This document shows positions 19,610-28,581 of a stretch of 64,000 nucleotides of DNA, piece by piece. The notes beneath the pieces were generated by a model. That model had not been told where the DNA came from and made no database searches. It worked only from the letters and a program-made list of their open reading frames with translations. The position numbers were made by a program, and so were the translations under genes. The stretch comes from Gammaproteobacteria bacterium (GTDB taxonomy: Bacteria; Pseudomonadota; Gammaproteobacteria; Pseudomonadales; Alcanivoracaceae). Each line of letters opens with the position of its first letter. Within the stretch, counting starts at the first letter, position 1. The stretch is from NCBI GenBank assembly GCA_018067045.1, contig JAGPVL010000035.1, positions 124,001 through 188,000 on the forward strand, in the 5' to 3' direction.

Positions 19610-20965
19610 ATGCGTATTCGAAACCAGTTTTTGCTTACTCTGTTAGGCGCCTGCTTGGTGATTCTGCTGGTAACGTCTGTGTTGATGCAGTTCTCTTTCC
19701 AGCGCTCACTCGATCAGTATCTCAGCCAGCGCCAACACGCTTTATTAACCGAGCTTTCCAGCGAGTTCAGCGAGTACTACGACCATTACGGCAGCTTCGA
19801 CGGCATAACCCTGCGCACGCTCATCTGGGGCGCGGAAGGCCCCAGTCAGCCCCACATTCCGCCCGACCTCGTCCTGCTCGATTCAGCCCGCGCCCCTATC
19901 TTTGGTCCGCCGATCCCGACGGGCGAGCTAACATTGCGTGTCATAAAAGTAAGCGGCGAAACAGTCGGCTGGCTCGGCCTGCCCAATAGCCCCGAAGCAC
20001 GCGCCGATATCGAACATCGCTTTGCCCGCAAACAGCGCAATCTGTTGCTCAGTATTGCCTCGGCCACATTGTGTCTCGCCTTTATCGGCGCCTGGTGGCT
20101 GAGTCGGAAGTTAGTTAAACCCATCGAAGCTGTCGCAACATTCTCTCGCACCCTGCGTGACGGTGACTTTAAGCAGCGCCTAAGCGGTTCGTTTCTGCGC
20201 ACACAGAAATCTGACGAGCTAAAGCAACTGTCCTCATCGATGAACAGTCTCGCCCACTCACTTGAGCAAAGTCATAGCAGTCGACAGCGCTGGCTAGCCG
20301 ATCTTTCCCATGAACTACGCACTCCCGTCACCGTTATGCGGGCCGAACTTGAGGCTATGCAAGACGGCGTAAGGCCTCTCGACCAACATCAAATCAACGC
20401 TGTACTCAGTGAAACCCTTCACCTAACAAAATTACTCGATGATCTGCACGACTTGTCACTGGCCGACGTCGGTGCATTACGCTACCGCATGGAACCCATC
20501 GACTTCGGCGACATTGTCCGCGTCAGCTGCGCTAGCTACGAGCCGCTATTTTCAGCCAAGCAGCAACAACTAATTTGCCATATACCCTCGGCCCCCTTGA
20601 TCCAAAACGGCGATGCGGTAAGGCTGCGTCAATTGCTCGACAACCTACTCAGTAACGCCCTTAAATACACGGATAACGGCACGAACGTCGACGTATCACT
20701 GGAACAGCATGCGGGGAAAATAATTCTCTCCATCAAGGACGATTCCCCCGGTGTTAGCGATGAACAATTGGCACATCTATTTGATCATCTGTATCGCGTT
20801 GAAAACTCACGTAACCGCCATACCGGCGGTGCCGGCCTAGGCCTTGCTATCTGCCAACGCATTGTCGAAGCGCATCAAGGCACCATTAAAGCCCATCACA
20901 ATAATGTCGGCGAGACACACGGGCTCGCTATTGAAATTCATTTCACGCGAGGAGGAAAATCATGA
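19610..20965 (+). CDS. baeS: Envelope-stress sensor histidine kinase BaeS
   Basis: A 451-aa inner-membrane histidine kinase. Helix 1 is at about 6-28, the periplasmic sensor at 29-145 and helix 2 at 146-163. A HAMP domain (165-225) and dimerisation/phosphotransfer helix with phospho-acceptor His234 in 'LADLSHELRTPV' follow. The HATPase domain has N-box 'QLLDNLLSNALKYT', G1 'DDSPGV' and G2 'GGAGLGLAI'. The regulator gene overlaps its stop by 4 nt. The regulator is clearly BaeR-like and a Spy-like gene follows, supporting BaeS, which responds to envelope damage. The start at ATG 19610 is chosen over an in-frame GTG at 19571 because the protein then begins directly at helix 1. Confidence 0.85.
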   Translation: MRIRNQFLLTLLGACLVILLVTSVLMQFSFQRSLDQYLSQRQHALLTELSSEFSEYYDHYGSFDGITLRTLIWGAEGPSQPHIPPDLVLLDSARAPIFGPPIPTGELTLRVIKVSGETVGWLGLPNSPEARADIEHRFARKQRNLLLSIASATLCLAFIGAWWLSRKLVKPIEAVATFSRTLRDGDFKQRLSGSFLRTQKSDELKQLSSSMNSLAHSLEQSHSSRQRWLADLSHELRTPVTVMRAELEAMQDGVRPLDQHQINAVLSETLHLTKLLDDLHDLSLADVGALRYRMEPIDFGDIVRVSCASYEPLFSAKQQQLICHIPSAPLIQNGDAVRLRQLLDNLLSNALKYTDNGTNVDVSLEQHAGKIILSIKDDSPGVSDEQLAHLFDHLYRVENSRNRHTGGAGLGLAICQRIVEAHQGTIKAHHNNVGETHGLAIEIHFTRGGKS

Positions 20966-21654
20966 CACGCGTATTAATTGTCGAAGACGAGCGCGCCATC
21001 GCCGAGCTTCTCGCCGACTACTGCCACCACAACAATTTCATTCCAGAAATCTGTATTAACGAGACCGACATACTCAACACAATCAACCAGATGCACACGG
21101 ATATTGTGCTACTAGACCTCATGCTTCCAGGCATTAACGGGCTAGATCTATGTCAAAAAATACGAAAAATATCCCCCATTCCGATTCTTATTATTAGCGC
21201 GCGAATCGATGAAGTGGATCGCTTGCTCGGGCTCGAGCTTGGTGCTGACGACTATATTTGCAAACCCTTTAGCCCGAGAGAAGTCATGGCACGCATAAAG
21301 GCCACCTTGCGCAGACAAAGCAGTCTCTCAGAAAAACCGAAGGCTGAATTTACGCTCGAGAAAAGCCGCTTACAGGTTTCTTGGCAAGGCACGTCAATGG
21401 CGCTAACCGCCGTGGAGTTTTCATTGCTTGAGGCACTGGCGGATCACGCTGGCCATATCCTGTCTCGCCAGCAACTAATGGATCGTGGTTATGAAGATCA
21501 CCGGGTGGTCAGTGACCGAACCATTGATAGTCATATTAAGAAGCTACGGCACAAGCTCTCCGACGCATTTCCTGCTACCCGATTCATTGAATCGGTCTAT
21601 GGCGCAGGTTACCGGCTAGACATTCAGCCAGCTAATTGCGCAGTAGATGAATAA
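20962..21654 (+). CDS. baeR: OmpR-family response regulator BaeR
   Basis: A 230-aa receiver plus winged-helix regulator. Phospho-acceptor Asp52 is in 'VLLDLMLPGINGL'. The BaeR-like stretch 'IDEVDRLLGLELGADDYICK' ends at the conserved Lys and continues 'PFSPREV'. The DNA-binding domain has 'LTAVEFSLLEAL' and the recognition region 'HRVVSDRTIDSHIKKLR', nearly identical to BaeR. The ATG overlaps the baeS stop (ATGA). Phosphorylated BaeR normally activates spy and drug-efflux genes. The Spy-like gene 78 bp downstream is the obvious local target. Confidence 0.88.
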   Translation: MTRVLIVEDERAIAELLADYCHHNNFIPEICINETDILNTINQMHTDIVLLDLMLPGINGLDLCQKIRKISPIPILIISARIDEVDRLLGLELGADDYICKPFSPREVMARIKATLRRQSSLSEKPKAEFTLEKSRLQVSWQGTSMALTAVEFSLLEALADHAGHILSRQQLMDRGYEDHRVVSDRTIDSHIKKLRHKLSDAFPATRFIESVYGAGYRLDIQPANCAVDE

Positions 21655-21732
21655 AGCTTACCTATTGCTTGCACAATTTTCTGTCAATTTAGTGGCCACA
21701 CGAACAGAACCAACATCAAGAGGAAAAGCACT

Positions 21733-22068
21733 ATGAAAAATCTACTGATCGCGACATGTATCATGCTTCCCCTAGCCGCCTTTGCAGGCGACAAGAAAAA
21801 CCCTCACTCAGATTCACCGTTTGGTGGACCGCGCATGGAGAAGGTTGTTGAAGCGCTTGAGCTAACGGATAGCCAAAAGAATCAGGTTGAGCAAGTCTTC
21901 AAGACTCATCGTGAAAAGATGCAGAGCTTGCGCGAAGAAACAGAGAATAACGTGAACGCCATTTTAACGGCAGATCAACGCCAGAAATTGGATAAAATGA
22001 AAGAGAAACGTCATGACAAACGTGACGAACGGAAAGAGAAGCGCCAGGAAAAACGGAAGGAAAAGTAA
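21733..22068 (+). CDS. Spy/CpxP-like periplasmic LTxxQ protein
   Basis: A 111-aa exported protein: signal peptide 1-18 ('LLIATCIMLPLAAFA'), then a helical domain with two LTxxQ motifs, 'LTDSQKNQ' and 'LTADQRQK', typical of Spy and CpxP. These are periplasmic chaperones made under envelope stress. The final 25 residues or so are almost only Lys, Arg, Glu, Asp and Gln in a KR/DK/EK pattern, forming a strongly charged helix. An AGAGGA ribosome site precedes the ATG. It follows baeSR in the same direction and is likely their target, although I could not identify a BaeR box with confidence. Confidence 0.82.
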   Translation: MKNLLIATCIMLPLAAFAGDKKNPHSDSPFGGPRMEKVVEALELTDSQKNQVEQVFKTHREKMQSLREETENNVNAILTADQRQKLDKMKEKRHDKRDERKEKRQEKRKEK

Positions 22069-22098
22069 CATCTAGAGGCAATTCTGGAGCGTCCTGAA

Positions 22099-22138
22099 GA
22101 GCGCTGGGAGCCCGCTTTCAAGCGGGCTCCCAGCGCTC
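22099..22138. repeat. Perfect 40-nt palindrome, REP-like, between convergent genes
   Basis: Arms of 19 nt (22099-22117 and 22120-22138) are perfectly complementary. It sits in the gap between the Spy-like gene and aceF, which converge. The inner part (TGGGAGCCCGCTTTCAAGCG) matches the inverted halves of the elements at 30862-30935 and 38459-38540 at most positions, so it looks like a member of the same REP family. It may also end transcription from both sides, though no T-run follows. Confidence 0.7.
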
Positions 22139-22148
22139 GGAAGAACGA

Positions 22149-23807
22149 TCAAAGTAGTGCCCGGCGCATATCCGTTAAGGTGGAGCACAAATAAGCAACA
22201 AAGCGAGCCGCATCGGCACCATCGATAACACGGTGATCGTAAGACAAAGATAATGGCAACATTAAGCGCGGTTCAAATGCCTTACCGTCCCAAAGCGGTT
22301 TCATCTGTGACTTACTCACTCCCAGTATTGCCACCTCAGGCCAGTTCACAATAGGCGTGAACGCTGTGCCACCGATACCACCCAATGATGAAATGCTAAA
22401 CGTTCCGCCTTGCATATCTTTCGGCGCCAATTTCTTGTTGCGAGCCTTAACCGCTAGCTCGCCCACTTCAATTGCAATATCAACAATGCCCTTTTGATCC
22501 GCGTCTCGAACAACAGGCACCACCAAACCGTTTTCAGTTTCAACCGCCACACCGATATTGATATATTGCTTCTGAATAAGTGCCTCACCAGATTTCTCTA
22601 GTGAACTGTTAAACTGCGGAAACTCTCTTAACGCCGACGCACAGGCTTTCACCATAAACGCGAGCATCGTTAACTTCGCCCCCTGCTTTGCGAGCCGTTT
22701 ATTCTCCTGCTGGCGAAAGCTTTCTAAGTCGGAAATATCCGCTTCGTCATGCTGCGTCACATGAGGAACCGTAAGCCAGCTGCGATGCAAATTGGTCGCC
22801 GTCAGCTTACGAATCTTGTTCAGCTCCACCCGCTCTACGGGACCAAACTTACTAAAATCAATATCAGGCAAATCAAGAGATAGTCCAGAGCCTGCGGATG
22901 CTGGCTTAGCACCGAGCAAACGCTTCACGTGGGCATGAACATCATCTTTCAGGATGCGCCCTTTCGGCCCACTCGGCGCCACCTCGGATAACGTCACACC
23001 CACCTCGCGCGCCAGCTTACGCACCGCAGGCCCAGCATGTGCAGGCTTCCCAGAGTTCTGCGCAGCATTGTCTAAAGCTGACTTTTGAGCAGATTCATTC
23101 GACGGCGTCGGCGAAACAGTCTTTGTTTCATTGACAGGAGTGTTATTCGACGGCGCAGCAGCCGCCTCAACTTCTTCTGTCAGAACCATAATCAATGCCG
23201 ATCCCGACGAAAGCTTGTCGCCGATTTTTGCGGTCAATGCCGTGACAACACCAGCAAACGGTGCCGGAATTTCCAGCGATGCCTTGTCAGATTCAAGCAC
23301 GGCAATAACCTGCTCCTTCGCGAGCGCATCACCTACGCTCACCGAAAATTCAAGTAACTCAGCACTTTCTATGTCGCCCAAATCGGGGACGACAACCTGC
23401 TGCTCCTGCGACGAACCCGTATTACTTGGCTTACTCGCCACCGCTTCAGACCGCGCAGTGGAGGCGACATCCTTTTCGCCCTTCTCGCCCTTTGATGAGG
23501 CTCCCTTTTTCAAACTTTTTCCCGGATCCGTCGCTGCCGTCGCATCCGCGCTAGCATTCTGCTCGCCCTGCCCAGACTCAAGCTCTAATAACGGATCTCC
23601 CTCGCGAATTCGATCACCTATTTTTACCAATAACCGAGCAACAACACCGGCGCTCGGCGCGGGCACTTCAACGGTAGCCTTATCGGATTCAAGTACAACA
23701 ATCGTATCTTCGGCAGCAATGCTATCGCCGACCTTAACTGAGATTTCGATCACATCAACTGGATCACTACTACCAATATCAGGAACCTTGATAACGTCGA
23801 CGCTCAC
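22149..23807 (-). CDS. aceF: Pyruvate dehydrogenase E2 (dihydrolipoamide acetyltransferase)
   Basis: E2 core of the pyruvate dehydrogenase complex, 552 aa. There are two lipoyl domains with lipoyl-lysines K43 ('ESDKATVEVP') and K175 ('ESDKASLEIP'), separated by an Ala/Ser/Lys-rich linker. A peripheral subunit-binding domain lies at about 257-297 ('AVRKLAREVGVTLSEV'). The catalytic domain has His525 and Asp529 in 'DHRVIDGADAARF'. Two lipoyl domains, not the three of E. coli, is a common variant. It starts at GTG 23807 with AAAGGAG upstream. It follows aceE by 115 bp on the same strand. E3 (lpd) is not in the window. Confidence 0.96.
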   Translation of the reverse strand: MSVDVIKVPDIGSSDPVDVIEISVKVGDSIAAEDTIVVLESDKATVEVPAPSAGVVARLLVKIGDRIREGDPLLELESGQGEQNASADATAATDPGKSLKKGASSKGEKGEKDVASTARSEAVASKPSNTGSSQEQQVVVPDLGDIESAELLEFSVSVGDALAKEQVIAVLESDKASLEIPAPFAGVVTALTAKIGDKLSSGSALIMVLTEEVEAAAAPSNNTPVNETKTVSPTPSNESAQKSALDNAAQNSGKPAHAGPAVRKLAREVGVTLSEVAPSGPKGRILKDDVHAHVKRLLGAKPASAGSGLSLDLPDIDFSKFGPVERVELNKIRKLTATNLHRSWLTVPHVTQHDEADISDLESFRQQENKRLAKQGAKLTMLAFMVKACASALREFPQFNSSLEKSGEALIQKQYINIGVAVETENGLVVPVVRDADQKGIVDIAIEVGELAVKARNKKLAPKDMQGGTFSISSLGGIGGTAFTPIVNWPEVAILGVSKSQMKPLWDGKAFEPRLMLPLSLSYDHRVIDGADAARFVAYLCSTLTDMRRALL

Positions 23808-23922
23808 AGCTCGCTCCTTTCTTTATGCAGAAGTGTTCGGAAAAACGAGCCAATAACCGCACGCCGAAACTTCTGGAAAAGCATTCATAATCAATAATTA
23901 CCATCGTTCAAAAAGACAATAA

Positions 23923-26598
23923 TTAGGAATTAGGCGGATAGGCCTTATCCGCCGCGATAGAAAATGTCTTCATTGCGCCACTCACCACACTCGCTGGCAC
24001 CGAACCTTCATCTGCCAACGCCTTCAAGGTTGCCAACACAATAAATTGTCTATCCACTTCAAAGAAATGTCGTAACTTGCCGCGAGAATCACTTCGTCCA
24101 AAGCCATCTGTACCCAGCACTCGGTACGAACGACGAATGTACGGACGTATCTGATCCGCATAGATCTTCATATGATCGGTCGCCGCAATAATCGGGCCGT
24201 CACTCTCCGCTAGACACTGCCAAACCCATGATTGCTTCCCCTCAGACTCAGGATTCAGCATATTCCAACGCTCAATCTCCATGCCTTCACGACGCAACTC
24301 ATTAAAGCTGGTTACGCTCCAAATATCCGCGCTGATATCGAAGTCTTTTTCCAACATCTCGGCAGCAGCTTCCACTTCACGCAGGATCGTGCCGGCGCCA
24401 AGCAATTGCACTTTTAACGCTTTCTTTTTAGTGCTCTTCTTTCCGCTTTTTAACAGATACATGCCGCGCCGAATGCCTTCCTCGGCCCCTTTCGGCATGG
24501 CGCCATGAACATAGTTTTCGTTCATAACGGTGATGTAATAGAAAATATTTTCGTTGTCCGCATACATACGGCGCAGGCCGTCATGAACAATCACCGCAAG
24601 CTCATAGGCATAAGCCGGATCATAACTGACACAGTTAGGCACGGTGCTCGACAACAAATGACTATGACCGTCTTGATGCTGCAAGCCCTCGCCGTTAAGG
24701 GTCGTACGCCCCGCCGTTGCGCCCAACAAAAAACCTTTCGCTTGGCAGTCACCCGCCGCCCAGCACAGATCGCCAACACGCTGAAAACCAAACATTGAAT
24801 AGTAAATATAGAACGGCACCATCGGTCGATCGTGCACCGAATAACTCGTGCCGGCCGCTATCCATGCCGACATCGCACCCGCTTCGTTAATACCCTCTTC
24901 GAGGATCCGCCCCTGACGATCCTCGCGGTAATACATGACCTGCCCTGCATCCTCCGGCTGATATTTCTGCCCTTCACTCGAATAAATACCGAGCTGACGG
25001 AACATACCCTCCATACCAAAGGTGCGTGCCTCATCCGGCACAATCGGCACAATACGCTGACCAAAGCCATCCACTTTCAAGAGAGCCGAAAGCATGCGAA
25101 CAAACGCCATCGTTGTCGAAATTTCACGACCCGCACTACCTTCCTTTAAAAACGAATCAAAAATAGACAACGGTGGTGGCGACAACGGTTCAGACGGATT
25201 GACCCGGCGACTCGGCAATTGGCCGCCGCCTAATGCAGCGCGACGCTCCTGCAAATAACGCAATTCAGGACTGCCCTCTGCCGGCTTGTAATAGGGCAGA
25301 TCTGCCAGCTCATCGTCCTTAAACGGCATATCAAAGCGATCGCGAAAGTCCTTTAAGGATTCCACATCGAGCTTTTTCATTTGATGGGTTTTATTAGTCG
25401 CCTCACCGGCGCCGGTCGCGTAGCCCTTAATGGTTTTGGCTAAGATAACCGTGGGTCTACCGGAATGATTCACCGCCGCGTGATACGCCGCATACACTTT
25501 AAAAGGATCGTGCCCGCCGCGATTGAGATCATAAATTTCATCATCGGTCAGATGTTCGACCATTTTCTTCAGTTCAGGATACTTGCCAAAGAAATGTTCT
25601 CGCGTATAAGCGCCGCCGTTTTTCTTATAGGCTTGGTACTCACCGTCAACGCATTCTTCCATGCGCTTACGAAGTAATCCGTTAACATCGCGAGCCAATA
25701 GCGAATCCCAACGACGCCCCCAAATCACTTTAATCACGTTCCAACCGGCGCCGCGAAATTGCCCTTCCAGCTCCTGAATAATTTTACCGTTACCGCGCAC
25801 AGGGCCATCAAGGCGCTGCAAGTTACAGTTAATCACGTAAATTAAATTATCCAGTTTCTCTCGACCAGCTAAAGCAATGGCGCCCAGTGATTCCGGTTCG
25901 TCCATTTCGCCGTCACCAAGAAACGCCCATACCTTGCGCTGCTGAGTTGGAATTTGCTCTTGGTTCTCCATATATTTCATAAAGTGAGCTTGGTAAATTG
26001 CCTGAATCGGCCCAAGCCCCATGGAGACCGTCGGAAATTGCCAGAAATCAGGCATTAACCACGGATGTGGATAAGAAGACAGGCCTTCACCATCAACTTC
26101 ACGGCGATAATTATTGAGCTGCTCTTCCGTTAAGCGCCCCTCCAAAAAAGCACGCGAATAAATTCCCGGCGCAGAGTGACCTTGGTAGTAAATGAGATCG
26201 CCGCCATAGGTATCAGTTGGCGCGCGAAAGAAGTGGTTAAAGCCGACATCATACAGCGTTGCCGACGAGGCAAACGTCGCGATATGACCACCGAGGTCAT
26301 CATCATTTTGATTGGCACGCATCACCATCGCCAGCGCATTCCAGCGCACTAACGAACGAATACGTCGCTCCATAAACATATCGCCCGGTAGCGGCTCTTC
26401 CTGCTCCGGCGAAATCGTATTGACGTAGGGGGTGTGCAAATGACTACGATGAACGCCCTTCTCATGGGCTGTGTCGGTTAACCGTTGCAGTAACCAGTTA
26501 GCACGTTCTTCACCGGCGTGCTCTAACGTTGATTCTAATGCATCAAGCCATTCACGGGTTTCTTGCGGGTCTTGATCATCAAAAAAGCTGCGAGTCAT
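23923..26598 (-). CDS. aceE: Pyruvate dehydrogenase E1 (homodimeric)
   Basis: A thiamine-diphosphate-dependent E1 of the homodimeric type, 891 aa, which decarboxylates pyruvate and acetylates the lipoyl groups of AceF. The TPP-binding motif begins 'GDGEMDEPESLGAI' and ends near 'NCNLQRLDGPV'. 'HSAPGIYSRAFLEGRL' and 'GYATGAGEATNKTHQMKKL' are typical of AceE. The frame is open 27 codons further to a GTG at 26679, but the ATG at 26598 gives the standard start 'MTRSFFDDQDPQETREW'. It is the first gene of aceE-aceF. The 227-bp gap upstream holds a 12-bp inverted repeat (26717-26753). No pdhR gene is adjacent. Confidence 0.97.
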   Translation of the reverse strand: MTRSFFDDQDPQETREWLDALESTLEHAGEERANWLLQRLTDTAHEKGVHRSHLHTPYVNTISPEQEEPLPGDMFMERRIRSLVRWNALAMVMRANQNDDDLGGHIATFASSATLYDVGFNHFFRAPTDTYGGDLIYYQGHSAPGIYSRAFLEGRLTEEQLNNYRREVDGEGLSSYPHPWLMPDFWQFPTVSMGLGPIQAIYQAHFMKYMENQEQIPTQQRKVWAFLGDGEMDEPESLGAIALAGREKLDNLIYVINCNLQRLDGPVRGNGKIIQELEGQFRGAGWNVIKVIWGRRWDSLLARDVNGLLRKRMEECVDGEYQAYKKNGGAYTREHFFGKYPELKKMVEHLTDDEIYDLNRGGHDPFKVYAAYHAAVNHSGRPTVILAKTIKGYATGAGEATNKTHQMKKLDVESLKDFRDRFDMPFKDDELADLPYYKPAEGSPELRYLQERRAALGGGQLPSRRVNPSEPLSPPPLSIFDSFLKEGSAGREISTTMAFVRMLSALLKVDGFGQRIVPIVPDEARTFGMEGMFRQLGIYSSEGQKYQPEDAGQVMYYREDRQGRILEEGINEAGAMSAWIAAGTSYSVHDRPMVPFYIYYSMFGFQRVGDLCWAAGDCQAKGFLLGATAGRTTLNGEGLQHQDGHSHLLSSTVPNCVSYDPAYAYELAVIVHDGLRRMYADNENIFYYITVMNENYVHGAMPKGAEEGIRRGMYLLKSGKKSTKKKALKVQLLGAGTILREVEAAAEMLEKDFDISADIWSVTSFNELRREGMEIERWNMLNPESEGKQSWVWQCLAESDGPIIAATDHMKIYADQIRPYIRRSYRVLGTDGFGRSDSRGKLRHFFEVDRQFIVLATLKALADEGSVPASVVSGAMKTFSIAADKAYPPNS

Positions 26599-26716
26599 CG
26601 ATCTAGCGTCCTTGTTCGCGTTGTCGTTTCGCCACGCTCTACTTGTCGAGGGTATCAACAGTGAAGCGCCTGTATGCACCGGATAGGTGCCCTTCTGAGT
26701 ATGGCCGACACAGCAA

Positions 26717-26753
26717 GAAGGTCAAGAACGTACATCACTCTTTCTTGACCTTC
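26717..26753. promoter_or_regulatory. 12-bp inverted repeat between ampE and aceE
   Basis: GAAGGTCAAGAA (26717-26728) and its exact complement TTCTTGACCTTC (26742-26753) flank a 13-nt spacer. It lies 118 bp upstream of the aceE start and 73 bp downstream of the ampE stop, both on minus. It could be the operator of aceEF or a terminator of ampDE. The lack of a T-run leaves both open. Confidence 0.5.
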
Positions 26754-26825
26754 GAATGACTGCTTGCGACCAACTTGTGAAACTTTTGGTCTGTCCGCTG
26801 ACTATTACCCTTCAGCAAAACCGCG

Positions 26826-27674
26826 TTAACCGATAAGCAAAACCCACGCTGCGGAAAACATCAGCCAAATCGACAAAACACGCAACAAAAGGGACTGTAA
26901 CTCTTCCAGAATCTCGACGCCTTCTTGGATATTCGCCTGTTCATCTTCATCGGTAATATCAAGCGCCGCGGTTAACGCATCTGACAACACCTCATCACCG
27001 TCTTGACTGCTATCTGGCTGCTGCCAAATTCGACCGTCTACGGCGGTCATCACTCGACGAAAATCCGCCGCCAGCGCCAAGGTAATAATCAGCAACCGAG
27101 AAGGTAACCATGTGAACGCATCATCGCAGGTGCGCGCCCAGCTCGAACCACTGTCGCGGCGCTCCGCTAGCCAACGGTTTAAAATATAAATCGTCAGCGC
27201 CGCATAACCCAGCGTCACCAAATAAAAAATTGCCGCAAAAAGATAACCCGCCTCACGCTGCCCAATCGCGCGACACAAGCCGACAAAGTAGCCCTCGTCG
27301 GTTATCGACGCCGTGTGCCCAAAATGCTCGCGCGCCGCGCTCTCGAGCTCTTCTGCATCATTCAGACGGCCACGCACGACTAGCTCATCAAGAGAACGGA
27401 ACTCACTGCCGGTGCCAAGCAGCCAAATCACCAGAACACCTCCGGCAAGTAAAGCTGGCAACCCCCATAAGAGCTGACTAAGAATATACAGAACACCAAA
27501 CACCGCCACGCTAGGCAGCATGACACGTAGCAACCAAGCTCCCGATTCTGCACTGGAAAAAGAAACAAGCGGCGACATAAAAAGCCGCTCACCACGATGG
27601 TTCTTCATCCATTCCGGCCAACTTAAATCTAAACGTCGGAGAACCAGTACGACCAGCAGTACAATCAGTCTCAT
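26826..27674 (-). CDS. ampE: AmpE-like regulatory membrane protein
   Basis: A 282-aa inner-membrane protein matching AmpE. It has a short N-terminal helix with 'RRLDLSWP', two helices around 50-90, the soluble stretch 'ARGHF'-like 'SAAREHFGHTASITDEGYFVG', 'AIFYLVTLGYAALTIYILNRWL' and a final helix at the C-terminus. AmpE is linked genetically to AmpD and beta-lactamase regulation, but its biochemical role is not established. The ATG at 27674 is used; an upstream extension to 27746 lacks family character. It follows ampD by 97 bp on the same strand. Confidence 0.82.
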   Translation of the reverse strand: MRLIVLLVVLVLRRLDLSWPEWMKNHRGERLFMSPLVSFSSAESGAWLLRVMLPSVAVFGVLYILSQLLWGLPALLAGGVLVIWLLGTGSEFRSLDELVVRGRLNDAEELESAAREHFGHTASITDEGYFVGLCRAIGQREAGYLFAAIFYLVTLGYAALTIYILNRWLAERRDSGSSWARTCDDAFTWLPSRLLIITLALAADFRRVMTAVDGRIWQQPDSSQDGDEVLSDALTAALDITDEDEQANIQEGVEILEELQSLLLRVLSIWLMFSAAWVLLIG

Positions 27675-27771
27675 TACACAGCCCTTGTTTAACGTTGCAT
27701 TACTTAACGCTGTATGGATACGCCAACCATTTAAGATCGCCCCCAAACACCGTCTCTATTCTTGCTGCAAA

Positions 27772-28329
27772 TCAAGAATCCACCACGGCATGATCACAGA
27801 CTTGCGACCAATCAAATGCCGGACCCGGATCGGTTTTTCGCCCCGGCGCGATGTGCTCATGCCCGACGATATTGTTTTCTATCTTCGGATAAGTCGCACG
27901 TAACGCCTTAATAAGCTCATTGAGCACTCTATACTGATCCTGACTATAAGGAACATCATCGGCGCCCTCTAACTCAACGCCAATCGAATAATCGTTACAA
28001 GCATCACGTCCCTGCCAGCTGGATCGGCCTGCGTGCCAAGCACGCTCATCACAGGGAACATACTGCACCAGCTCGCCATCGCGTCGAATTAAAAAGTGCG
28101 ACGAAACCTGCATGCCTTTAATTTCGGCAAAATACGGATGACCTGATGGATCAAGCTGGTTACTAAAAAGATCGTCAATCCATGGCCCGCCAAACTCACC
28201 CGGCGGCAAACTAATACCATGCACAACCAGCAAGCTAACACCGCCGTCTTTCGGCCGCGCGTTTCGATTCGGTGATAACACTCTACGCGCCTGCTCAACC
28301 CAATGCTCTTTAACCGAGTACACGTTCAC
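27772..28329 (-). CDS. ampD: 1,6-anhydro-N-acetylmuramyl-L-alanine amidase AmpD
   Basis: A cytoplasmic zinc amidase of 185 aa that removes the peptide from anhydroMurNAc during peptidoglycan recycling. By removing these inducers it also keeps AmpR-type beta-lactamase genes off. Zinc ligands His37 ('LLVVHGIS'), His157 ('GHEHIAPGRK') and Asp167 ('TDPGPAFDW') are all visible. The short size and lack of a signal peptide separate it from periplasmic amidases. The start is a GTG at 28329 (a second GTG is two codons later). It is divergent from the alanine symporter, with 252 bp between. Confidence 0.94.
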   Translation of the reverse strand: MNVYSVKEHWVEQARRVLSPNRNARPKDGGVSLLVVHGISLPPGEFGGPWIDDLFSNQLDPSGHPYFAEIKGMQVSSHFLIRRDGELVQYVPCDERAWHAGRSSWQGRDACNDYSIGVELEGADDVPYSQDQYRVLNELIKALRATYPKIENNIVGHEHIAPGRKTDPGPAFDWSQVCDHAVVDS

Positions 28330-28581
28330 CTACTTTATCGCTCACTGTTAAGCCTTGAGTGTAGCAATGACCGCACTCGCTGTAAGCCGCTCAAGTCTAA
28401 GTTCGCGCAGCGGACATCTCTTCGCAGCAAATATCGCACCACCTAACGTCACCATTCGCCTTCATACGATGTGAATGATCACCTGTTACTGCAGCCAAAG
28501 TTGCTCTAACCTTAGGCTGCCGCGATTTACCACGCACGTACACAAGAAACACCATATCAAAAACAACACGGGGAATACGTC

